A stretch of DNA of 64,000 nucleotides from Mimachlamys varia (lineage: Eukaryota; Mollusca; Bivalvia; Pectinida; Pectinidae): the NCBI GenBank assembly GCA_947623455.1, contig OX392529.1, positions 56,501,186 to 56,565,185 of the forward strand, read 5' to 3'. The notes below the pieces were generated by a model, which had not been told where the DNA came from, made no database searches, and saw only the letters and a program-made list of their open reading frames with translations. Made by a program: the position numbers and the translations under genes. Positions 12,101 to 18,954 of the stretch are shown here, in pieces. Within the stretch, counting starts at the first letter, position 1. Each line of letters opens with the position of its first letter.

Positions 12101-15100
12101 TCATGTATTAAATGGAATGAATAAAGATATTGAAATATAATTTGGTATGTTGATTCATCATAATAAAATGCAGGTCAAGTATTGATTTGCTGACAAATTA
12201 GTGGAACACTTATACATCCAAAAGTTAGGCAGGTTTATGTTGAGAATTTAATTATTTAGGGCATGACCCAACGTGGAGCCTTGCCGAACTTCAATCAAAT
12301 TTGTGTAAGATTTTCCTAAGAGTTCCTTTCTCTTGGACGAATTCCCATAAAACTTTCAGTATAATATTTAATGCGGTCAGGTTGAGTTTGGAAGCGACAA
12401 CTGTTGTAAGAATGTTAGGAGTTTGCATATATAAACATGCCTCACCTGATACAAGTCTTTTTTAGACCCGATATTTTTTCGTACCAGGTCACTAACAAAC
12501 TATGTAACTAATAGTATCTTTTGAATGAACAATATATTTTAGCCAAGTCAGCATATCTTGTGTATAAAAGACCACAATTTCAAATAATCCATATTGTGTT
12601 CATTTTGTAGTTTCTGTATTGTATTTTTAGTGTCTTATAAGTCAAAATTGGCTGGGCAATATATAGTTTCTTTTAAAAGATTTGCATAATATATTTTATA
12701 TGAAATGTGTGATGAATTTATGTATATGTATTGCGTGACACATATTTTGTTGATTGATTGATTGCTTTTATCGGAATATATGTGGTCACGAAGCGGTTTT
12801 TGCAATATAATGCACAGTTTTTTCGGTATATACCGTACTCCCCTCAAAGTATTGTGGTCATTCCTTATATTTTCATTTCTAAAGACACAGTATGGTAAAG
12901 GACATACGTCTTATACAAGTAAAAAGACATACTTGAGGGAACTTGAGGCCAAAGTTCCCATATGATAACAAAATTGAATAATTTTGATAGATTTCCTTAG
13001 AGCTATTACAGTGAATATAAAATTCACATACCCTGAAAAAGCAACTATGAAAGTTGCGTAAAAAGGAATATTGAAATTGATAACTGATATTTATCCGTGC
13101 AATCAAAAGTGAATACAAAGTTTTCTCAATAAATACAAAATGTAACTTAGTGCAAAAAAAGATAAAATGCATTTTCGCATACAATTTACAGCTGATACTT
13201 GGTGTCAAACAGTTAAACAATTACTGTTGTAAAGTGTTTACAGCGTCATATACAGTGTGCATGTTAACATCAAACTGTCATTATCTAGGGGTGTCTTGAA
13301 ATTGGCTGATCCGAAACATGCCTGAATGGAACTAAATCACACCCGTCACGTATTTGAGTTACATGTGACTTCAGGTCCTTCAACATTACCTTTCCATTTG
13401 TAGTCCATGTCTGGAGGATACGTTTTTTCTTGACCAGTTGGCGGGCGTAGAAGCTCAAAGTATCTCGACGTTTTGTTAGGGCATCATTAACTGAAATATA
13501 GGCAAACTCTGGCTTGCTCTTAAAGCCTTTTCTAGTCTTGAAGAGTTGGAACTTCGCTTCAGTAGAAGTTAGTCGCATAATAATCTGGCGGCTTCTGCCT
13601 TGTTTTGTTTTCCCAACACTATGGGACCGTTCAACTTCCTCACGTCGTAAATGGACGCCACACTCCCCTACTGCCTTAAGAACCGTGTCGGTAGTGTCCT
13701 CTCCTGGAACCTCGGGGAATGCTTTTTCAAACTCAAGATCAGAGACACGTTTCACCAGAGGGGCCACCGCTTCATTGACAATGGCACCGATATCAACCAT
13801 AAGATTGCCCCTTACCGCTATAGCAATGCGTTGTATATCCGCTTCAGATATACTACTTGGCTGATCATGGGTGGTGCCGTATGCGGCGAGATTGGGTGAT
13901 TGCTGATGAGCGTGATGGTGTGGCGAGTACCGGTGGGCTAGATAATATGCCCGGCTGCATCACAGCTGACGAGTACGAAGCGCGACTATAGTTGGTCTGC
14001 GACATTGGAGTAGATGTATTTTGAGTATGGTCAGACAACTACAAACACAGTCTATTCTTTTTATTGTCTCCGGATAAGGAGGGGGGACAATGACGACAAC
14101 GATAAATCACAGCGAGATCTTTTAATACCGGTTTCGAATGCGCTATAGTTGTTGGCATACATGTATGTAAGAGTCTATATAGCATACATGTATGTAAGAG
14201 TCTATATAACATACATGTATGTAAGAGTCTATATAACATACATGTGGCAAATGTAAACAAGCACCGACGATCGCGTGTTGCTATTAATAGCGACGCATAC
14301 GTCTATATGTACACACAAATTTAATCGGGACACAGGTGAGTACGGGTATTTCACGGATGAGTGGTTACTCATAGTTCATATCAGCACAGCTAAGCGTATT
14401 TTGAACGTTCAAATGTCACATTTCCCAAATTATTAAGAACTCAAAAGTTATCCTCATTTGTCAATGAGTTCGCAACTTACACCACATCACCAGCATGACC
14501 AGTTGGACTCCAGAGGAACTCTAGAAAATCATAATTCTTCGTGGAGCTGCTTACTTGTGTTGTCCAGTCCTCGGACCGGAAGCTATCTGGGTCAAGGTCT
14601 GGTTTTCCGGTAAGATTTTCCCGTAATCAATCTAATGCAATGCCACTTTCGAACAAAAATATCACTGAAATTGCGTAACTAATGGTTTAAATTGAACTTT
14701 ACTTATTTTACAAAATTTGTGAAACAAATTATCCAATCTATATTGATCTCTCTCAGAGTTGGCCAGGATGATAGCGCGCGAGGGGTATAATTGTAGGAGG
14801 AAACCGCAGTACCAGGAGAAAACCCAAGAAGTCAGGTAGGTGTCTCCATACCTTTTCACGTCCGGTCGGGGAATCGAACCACAGCGCCTTGGTGAAAGGC
14901 AAGTGCGCTATTCCCTTCACCACCCGCCTTCCGTAACGGTTCTCTTTATGACATATTTTTGAAAGCAGAAAAATATGAAATAAAAAAATTATGAGATAAT
15001 AAACCAAGTCAAGAACGTCGTAAATTGCACGTAAACGTTCGTACTTAATCAAATTACAGCATGCTTGGTTTAGTATTGCTTCATAAGAAAAAAAGGCTAC

Positions 15101-18100
15101 ATGTAAAATAGTATGCCTAGTCAGTGCATGCTAAAATTAAGTCACTCGTCGTACATCTATATCAATATCTACAGGTGAACATCTATATTAACTATATCGA
15201 CATATCTTTTTTTAACGAAAAAATGTGTAATCTAGACTTTGCTTACCTTGTAAGGACATTCTCAAGCACATGTGGCCGCTATTTGTCAACTCAATGCTCC
15301 TATGTCCCACTGGGCAAGTGCATTTTGGACACGATTGAAGCTTCAGCTGTGCGATAAAGGAATGAAAGAATTGTACATTTCTAAATGTATAAATTCCTTT
15401 TATATACCGTGATAACAAAACAATTGTCACAGAACAAACATGATAAAACATAAATAACAAACACGAACGCCATTATTATGGCTTGCAGTCTCACATCATA
15501 GTCAAGGTTTGAATACAAGTGGTACGTATTCATTGTGAAAGAGGTCAAAAACAATAACATGACGGACAGCACCGAGATTATCTGCCCTTCATCTGTCATG
15601 CTGACCGCCAGGTAGCAGTAACCTTCCCCACTCTTAGCTGCTGACTTGGTTTTTGTTTTCATACGAGGTTGAATTTGTGGAAGAGCTTATCAGGACAGGT
15701 AACAAAAAACTTGCCAAATCTTTTAATTTCACTTTCAGATATATCGACGATGTGTTGTCTATAAACAACAAGAAGTTTGCTGACAACGTCGATCGTATAT
15801 ACCCTTCTGAACTTGAAATAAAGGACACAACATAATCTTCAACATCAGCTGCTTACCTCGATCTCTACTTAAACTACGACCAACATGGACAGCTTACTAC
15901 TAAGCTTTACGATAAAAGTGATGATTTCAATTTTCCGTTTCTTGATAGTAACATCCCTGCTTCTCCAACCTATGGTGTTTACATGTCGCAGTTGATTCGG
16001 TATTCCATGGCTTGTTCTAAATATCAGGATTTTCGTAATCGATGTCGACTGCTGACAAACAAACTTACAACACAAGGATTCGAGAGATGCAAGTTGATCA
16101 GAACTATGGGCAAGCTTAATTGTCGCAATCTTTGTCTAAATATTCTGTATCTTTAAGTGATATGAAGATGGACGTTTTTGAATATGCACATTAGTGTAAT
16201 TATTTGCCAATGATACTCGGTTCTCATTTTGAGAACTTGATGTTTACTTGGATGTGACAAAGATTTACATGGCGGGTATCGTCGATGAAGCAGGAGACAC
16301 TTACTCTTCCGGAACACCTGGTCTTATTCTCTTGTACTTTTACAAGAGTAATCATGTAAATCTTTCCTTAGTTCATATTTTGCCCCTGGTTTAAAAGATT
16401 TTGAGTTTGGATTATGATTTTGTTAACGCTTCGGTATTCTCTTAGTCATTTTAATACAAGTTAAGTCGCAGAAGCGCCCTTGTGAGAATTGGACTTATGG
16501 ATTGTTTCAATGTTTTTTCCCCGTGACTTGTACATTGTATATGATGGAGATAGAATATTGGGACTTAAATTAACAACTTAAGAGCGGTTGTTTTTAGTAC
16601 AAGTTGTTCATAAACTGATTTCAAGCTTTCATAAGTGAAATGAAGATATATTATTATTAAATATCATCATTTGTGCATTGTAGGCAATCAGTATTTGTTG
16701 TTGGGGAGGGAGAAGTGATTGTTAGATTGGGCACTGACGGTTTTGTTTCAAAATTAGGAATAAGGATATGATTTAGTTATGAAGAAGCTTAAGCATTTGT
16801 TGATTTTAGGTGCTTTGATAATAATTCGAAGTTCTTATATACCGCTTTATCAGAACTTGAAGGTCGCCTCCTCAAAGCGGTTCACAATTTATTAACTGTG
16901 GTTATAGGACCTTAGAAACCAGCCAATACCGTTCTGCACTCCCTGGGGAGCATACAATCGGTGTTGCCATCTCGGTACTCGTAGGTAGCATTTTATCTCT
17001 CTCTGAACCAGTAGATATCGGTAAATATCAGAGATTAACTAATAAGCTACACCCTTTTAAGGTTTTGACATTGTAATACTATTATTTCAAACTTTTTGAC
17101 AATTCAAACAAGAGTAACGATTTACTGAAACACCTCCTAGGGAGACCTCCGGATGATGGGTTAGGAAATAGTACTGGGAATGGCTTTGTTTTCTTGGCAA
17201 CTGTCATGATCGATTATATTAACATAGAGGATTTCCGATTAATATAAAATATGTTTCACGAGTATGGCAAATATTTCCACGAGTGAAAATATTTTTCTAA
17301 AACATTTGCCATACAAGGTAAATATTTCGAATGGGGCATTGAAATGCTTGTGTTGTCTGTTTTGCTTTACCTGTGTACTGGAAAGAAGCTAGACCAATCC
17401 GCCGAAATCACAACCGATCGGGTCAGCTGACCGGGATAAGATCGCATTTAAAAATACTTATTGCGAGTTGATTTGACCTATTAACAGCCAGTGTCATTTT
17501 AGGACGGCCTCCCGTTGTATGTGTTGAGAGCGTGTGTATTGGGGAGGCTGCGGTATGTTGGTGTAGCCTTCTTGCGATAGTCCGGATATTTTGCCGATTT
17601 TAAGTGCTACCACACTGAAGTATACCGACGAATATTCAAAAATAAATAAATATGTGAAGCTAAATTAGCTGACGTCACGCACGCGTTTGTTTGTGGACGA
17701 AAATAAAATGGTGAAGGCTTGCGAAGCAAATTTTGTTGTAAGACCGTAAAAGAGGCAAGCCCTGGAGGTAACACCGAAATGTACAGATATTGTGGTTAAG
17801 TATAGCTTGTAAAACGTATTATTTATTTGATTAAAATCAATCGATATGAAGAAAACACTTATTTGAAGTACATAGTTACATTCTGAAATTAGACATTAAA
17901 AGTGATACATGCCTTTTCGATCAAGTATGGATACCCCATCCGGTAGCTAAATTTCCACGGCGACCGATAGCGTCAAATACTTGCCATGAAATGCGACGAT
18001 CATTTATATCTACCATTATCCTAACTCATTTGAAGGTTAACTGTTATCATTCATGTACGTAAGTAAGGAGACAAGATGTAGAATTTGTAAGAACGGGAGA

Positions 18101-18954
18101 CAATGTCTTAAACTGACACACGTGTCTTAACATACACCTTGGGTTTTTCATTTTTTGCTGTGAAGGATCCGAGACCATATATCCCGCGACGGACAATGTG
18201 ACCGATTCGACCAAACAGTCGAGGAACACGAAGTTTCAATCCCCTGAAATGTGTCCATATTTATCAAAGTTGACAGTATGACCGCGTAAATCTGATTTAT
18301 TTGGTCGATTTAAGAAATGTTTGCACTTATTTTCTGTTTCTACGGCCATAGCCCATTTAGGATATGAATAATTATCTATTGTCTTGTGTTTATACTCCAA
18401 ACATTTTTCAAAATGTATTAATAACATTTCAGCAGTTTCCATCACACAGTTAGCTGCGAGGATTATGATTAGCTGTTCTTTTGATTAACAGTATATTTGT
18501 CAAATACGATTTTGAAAAAAGATATCCAAATGAATAGAGATGTTTTTATCCGATATTCATTCAACTATTTGTCATGAACTTACTTTTATATATGCTTTTG
18601 ATGACAACCACAGTAATTAAAATCGATATAATCATAACAATTAAGAACGAACAGTTATGTGCTACACTCGAGCTTTCCTACCTGTATCGCACTTCTTGGT
18701 TCTTCAACGCTGCCTGTCGATAGAAGAACACATGTGAAATTTGCTCTGTTGTGCTCGATTTGTCTACAGTCTTGATGAAAGATGCAGTATTTCTCACACT
18801 GCAGTGGACCAATGTAGGTCAAAATATCCAAAACCGCTGCCTGTGTATACGAGGAAAGGGCAGAATCGTTTATACTTTTTTCCTGACATATTTGGAATGT
18901 AAAACAATCACAAATGTAAAGGAAAAACCAAATAAACTGCCAAAACATTGTCAT
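1..18954 (-). CDS. PAN/apple-SRCR receptor-like gene, four exons, 3' end outside window
   Basis: Gene model built from four minus-strand exons: 18954-18682, 15346-15247, 3271-3124 and 124-1 (continues off the left edge). Splice phases fit at every junction (0, 1 and 2) and each visible donor or acceptor is canonical. Order of parts: signal peptide, PAN/apple-like cysteine module, 33-codon linker with a C-x2-C-x-C cluster, then one SRCR domain split over two exons. SRCR domains are extracellular protein-protein or pathogen-binding modules, so the product is probably secreted or a type I membrane protein. This is family knowledge; the ligand is unknown. The introns (3.3, 12.0 and 3.0 kb) are full of mobile-element debris. 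Whether further SRCR domains or a membrane anchor follow cannot be seen. The exon chain is inferred from phase and domain logic without transcripts. Confidence 0.75.
125..313 (-). repeat. 132-bp tandem copy of the SRCR 3' exon start and its upstream intron
   Basis: The sequence around 194-313 repeats 59-180 with a period of 132 bp (the shared CACGGCTACACC word is at 109 and 241). The copy carries its own acceptor (TTATTTTAG before base 256) and repeats the first third of the exon (GVAVTNQNGTTFGQGTNPAL). Because 132 is a multiple of three and no stop intervenes, the frame reads from the copy through the former intron into the genuine exon. The intron stretch would then encode a hydrophobic IFISVAALSCVLLFLMLTCF segment. 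Normal splicing to base 124 would ignore the copy. Confidence 0.8.
314..2346. other. Intron sequence without recognised feature
   Basis: Part of the last visible intron of the PAN-SRCR gene. It is AT-rich with short open frames only and no splice-flanked exon, RNA gene or recognisable repeat. Confidence 0.5.
2347..2829. mobile_element. pogo/Tigger-like MITE
   Basis: The terminal inverted repeats begin CAGTCAAACTTCGA at 2347 and, read on the other strand, CAGTCAAACCTCGATTAATG from 2829. Each end is flanked by the dinucleotide TA (2345-2346 and 2830-2831), the target duplication of the Tc1/mariner/pogo superfamily. CAGT...CCTCGATTA ends are typical of pogo/Tigger elements. At 483 bp it has no transposase frame, so it is non-autonomous. 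Confidence 0.78.
3124..3271 (-). CDS. Exon: N-terminal half of SRCR domain
   Basis: A 148-bp exon between acceptor TTATATTCTCTTACAG and donor CAG/GTATGT. It encodes the classical first half of a scavenger receptor cysteine-rich domain: EGDIVLKDGS, EGRIEIYHEGVWG, then W..NNAKVACKQ and WGY. These correspond to the family pattern of (G/D)-x-R/K-L-x-(D/N)-G, G-R-V-E-(I/V)-x-x-x-G-x-W-G and W-x-x-x-x-A-x-V-V-C-R-Q-L-G. The expected cysteine after the WG-(T)-V motif is replaced by IILGE, so the domain lacks that position and resembles group A-like or divergent SRCRs. It ends in phase 2 and joins the exon at 124. Confidence 0.85.
3440..4060. mobile_element. Older MITE copy interrupted by a second copy of the same family
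   Basis: The outer flanks 3440-3549 and 3943-4060 match successive inner parts of the MITE at 35668-36083: the AGCCAATCAAATTA block on the left, and the GCATAATC and GACGAAATGACTTGCTGCAA blocks on the right. They are interrupted exactly by the copy at 3550-3933. The outer copy is decayed and lacks clear ends. Confidence 0.65.
3550..3933. mobile_element. MITE with 9-bp target duplication (Mutator-like), nested copy
   Basis: It starts CAATCTGATTAAAATC and ends with the decayed inverse (TTTTAATCCGGTTT). It is flanked by a perfect 9-bp direct repeat, CCAGAATCT (3541-3549 and 3934-3942). Subterminal ends are also inverted (TCAGATCTGACAATATCCCA left, TGGGATGTTGTCAGATC right). A 9-bp duplication is usual for Mutator-like elements. 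No coding capacity. Confidence 0.75.
4061..4150. repeat. Short interspersed repeat, possible SINE-like segment
   Basis: The stretch contains CGTACCTGATGCCCCCATTGC followed by GTCGTAAGAGGCGACTAAA, a wording I associate with a dispersed bivalve repeat from general knowledge. Boundaries and class are uncertain. Confidence 0.35.
4347..5813 (+). repeat. Interspersed repeat (copy 1 of 3) split by a solo LTR
   Basis: 4347-4615 and 5755-5813 together match 38340-38694 on the same strand and 6600-6950 on the opposite strand. Shared words include GAGGTTTGCTGGAGCCTCC and GGGGTTTTACGCACCTGA, and at the right end GCATATGTGTGTGTTACGTGA. In this copy the match breaks at CTGT and resumes 1139 bp later. No coding capacity; class unknown. 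Confidence 0.8.
4616..5754 (+). mobile_element. Probable solo LTR of an LTR retrotransposon
   Basis: This 1139-bp insert is precisely defined because it interrupts a repeat present intact at 6600-6965 and 38314-38699. It starts TGTAGCAGGGACATA and ends CTATTACA, so it has the TG...CA ends of an LTR, and CTGT occurs directly on both sides (4612-4615 and 5755-5758). Near its end an AATAAA signal (5691-5696) is followed by an unmethylated-looking AACCTTGAACATAACCCC stretch, as in the R-U5 part of LTRs. No gag-pol remains, consistent with LTR-LTR recombination. A Gypsy-type origin is likely but not proven. Confidence 0.72.
5814..6590. other. Intron sequence without recognised feature
   Basis: Lies inside the large second intron of the PAN-SRCR gene. 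Only short chance frames are seen and no repeat was recognised. Confidence 0.45.
6600..6965 (-). repeat. Interspersed repeat (copy 2 of 3), inverted
   Basis: Reverse-complement copy of the repeat at 38314-38699. It contains GTCCTCCTAGGACTCT, GGGGCCAAAAGGTAGGAATC and, at the far end, CCACCAGCAGAGTCTGC. It is uninterrupted and so shows the pre-insertion state of the LTR site in copy 1. Confidence 0.8.
6966..7895. other. Intron sequence, nothing recognised
   Basis: AT-rich sequence with many stops in all frames. It may include upstream remains of the LINE whose tail follows, but no RT motif could be read. Confidence 0.4.
7896..8225 (+). pseudogene. Fragment of a non-LTR retrotransposon (LINE) reverse transcriptase C-terminus
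   Basis: The plus-strand frame from about 7915 reads VFTKLYETLVDPILLYCAAI, then WGHSEQSLINIIQNRAIKLF followed by WGVSQDTSNT. This is the characteristic post-catalytic segment of LINE RTs (FTKLY-x5-P-x-LxYxxxIWG...QNRAxRxFLGV). After a stop the same frame continues with a decayed NRLKFISQDRH-like tail to about 8225. It has no upstream catalytic motifs and several stops, so it is a dead 5'-truncated copy inside the PAN-SRCR intron. Confidence 0.78.
8226..9240. other. Intron sequence, weak similarity to 62345-62470
   Basis: No gene recognised. Around 8390-8450 a GC-richer patch encodes RTPSRGCISQ on the plus strand, and the minus strand at 62400-62470 encodes TPGRGCISQ, suggesting a shared ancient repeat. 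The rest is unremarkable. Confidence 0.35.
9279..11690 (+). pseudogene. Decayed large transposon-associated protein gene of unknown function
   Basis: Collinear plus-strand fragments in shifting frames recall a large uncharacterised protein family that is multi-copy in many invertebrate and fish genomes. Visible pieces in order: VHKKCRRLYINKKQ, then EHCLFCEQTAK (zinc-binding-like CxxC), a DVF...ICDECQDDWA-type stretch, HVxKNKLLEHFGNDV-like (near 10010-10050), QAARPRMH (near 10370), then after heavy decay PPYFAPLAVGN near the end (11579-11620). Several frameshifts and stops break it everywhere. An AATAAA lies at about 11679. A TTTGTAG acceptor-like site precedes 9279, so the original gene may have been spliced. 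The family link is from memory and unverified; the function is unknown. Confidence 0.6.
11691..13284. other. Intron sequence without recognised feature
   Basis: AT-rich intronic DNA of the PAN-SRCR gene. Short open frames show no domain or splice support. Confidence 0.45.
13285..13935 (-). pseudogene. LINE ORF1-like fragment (L1-type ORF1 domain)
   Basis: The minus-strand frame is open from about 13935, with a methionine at 13800, to the stop at 13285. The segment reads VERSHSVGKTKQGRSRQIIM, then later ISVNDALTKRRDTLSFYARQ and a KKRILQTWTTNGKVMLKD segment. ERSHRxGK...RPIIVRF...(V)NEDLTxxRxxL...AR...VWTxDGKI is the signature of L1/transposase_22-type ORF1 proteins common in invertebrate LINEs. 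The N-terminal region is a low-complexity His/Ser/Gln stretch, and a stop precedes it. No adjoining ORF2 is seen, so it is a truncated remnant in an intron. A young domesticated copy is possible but unsupported. Confidence 0.65.
14156..14245. repeat. 27-bp tandem repeat, about 3.3 copies
   Basis: The unit CATACATGTATGTAAGAGTC plus TATATAR repeats at 14156, 14183, 14210 and (partial) 14237, with one base varying. ACATGTATGT makes each unit partly palindromic. Confidence 0.92.
14697..14930 (-). mobile_element. tRNA-derived SINE
   Basis: On the minus strand it begins GGCGGGTGGTGAAGGGAATA, has a perfect B box GGTTCGATTCC, and continues with GGTTTTCTCCTGGTACTGCG and GTTTCCTCC. This tRNA head plus conserved body is typical of a SINE type frequent in molluscs and other marine invertebrates. 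It lies in the second intron of the PAN-SRCR gene in the sense orientation. Confidence 0.75.
15247..15346 (-). CDS. Exon: short cysteine-rich linker (PAN-SRCR gene)
   Basis: A 100-bp minus-strand exon flanked by a pyrimidine-rich acceptor ending in CACAG and a strong donor (CAAG then GTAAGC). It encodes 33 residues starting LKLQSCPKCTCPVGH with cysteines at about residues 6, 9, 11 and 27, plus one extra base. It starts in phase 0, matching the end of the PAN exon, and ends in phase 1, matching the start of the SRCR exon at 3271. The length is too short for domain recognition, and it could complete the disulphides of the PAN module. Assignment rests on splice signals and phase. Confidence 0.6.
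15627..16190 (+). pseudogene. Penelope-like element RT, C-terminal fragment
   Basis: The plus-strand frame shows EFVEELIRTGNKKLAKSF, the catalytic FRYIDDVLSINNKK box and ELEIKDTT, then past a stop DLYLNYDQHGQLTTKLYDK and PFLDSNIPAS. It corresponds to the C-terminal third of the RT at 27884-29510 and starts inside the APLLADL segment. A stop after KDTT and a later frameshift kill it. YIDD marks the RT active site. The Penelope-like assignment rests on the RT style (PKLHK, FSTLYTTIP, GIPMGTN seen in the sister copies). It sits antisense in the first intron of the PAN-SRCR gene. Confidence 0.75.
16235..16440 (+). repeat. Penelope-like element 3' region with conserved short frame
   Basis: Follows the RT fragment. 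Encodes YLDVTKIYMAGIVDEAGDTY and SSGTPGLILLYFYK, then a stop and the AGTTTGGATTATGATTTTGT block. The same segment, open in the same frame, follows the RT remnants at 22030-22190 (-), 27690-27860 (-) and 37970-38140 (+). Confidence 0.7.
16820..17010. repeat. Possible interspersed repeat (CTTTATC...CAAAGCGGTT block)
   Basis: Contains TATATACCGCTTTATCAGAA, CTCAAAGCGGTTCACAATTT and GGGGAGCATACAATCGGTG, a wording I recall from dispersed marine invertebrate repeats. No second copy is in the window, so it is tentative. Confidence 0.3.
17220..17345. repeat. Small fold-back element
   Basis: TATGGCAAATATTT on the left is mirrored by AAACATTTGCCATA on the right around a short AT-rich centre, giving an imperfect hairpin. 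No coding capacity. Confidence 0.45.
17503..17590. repeat. Diverged copy of the 27024-27110 segment
   Basis: AGGACGGCCTCCCGTTGTATG and GAGCGTGTGTATTGGGGAGG match the right-end region of the 5-kb duplication (27024-27080). Confidence 0.6.
18682..18954 (-). CDS. Exon: signal peptide plus PAN/apple-like module
   Basis: The open frame begins at 18993, but the methionine at 18954 gives a better start. It is followed by a strongly hydrophobic stretch (FWQFIWFFLYIC) typical of a signal peptide, and the 13 residues before it are not signal-like. The mature part has a cysteine pattern CEKYC...C...C and an NFTCVLL motif, which resembles PAN/apple domains found in many molluscan secreted proteins; NFT is also an N-glycosylation sequon. 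The exon ends at a strong donor (CAG then GTAGGAAAG) in phase 0, and the frame stops nine codons into the intron. The PAN assignment rests on motif resemblance only. Confidence 0.72.

Noticed and set aside
14039..14260. Minus-strand frame with three MLYRLLHTC repeats
   Set aside because: It is only the translation of the 27-bp minisatellite, whose length keeps frame by chance.
15381..15662. 93-codon minus-strand frame with two hydrophobic stretches
   Set aside because: Its first codons are antisense to the Penelope-like fragment and its end overlaps the pyrimidine tract of the 15346 acceptor; no splice or family support.
18236..18445. Hydrophilic 69-codon minus-strand frame as an extra exon of the PAN-SRCR gene
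   Set aside because: No suitable donor or acceptor in phase was found at its ends.
18561..18660. Hydrophobic minus-strand segment (SFLIVMIISILITVVVIK) just after the PAN exon, a possible membrane anchor
   Set aside because: It is in another frame, no intron could fit in the gap, and the phase-matched exon at 15247-15346 explains the donor better.
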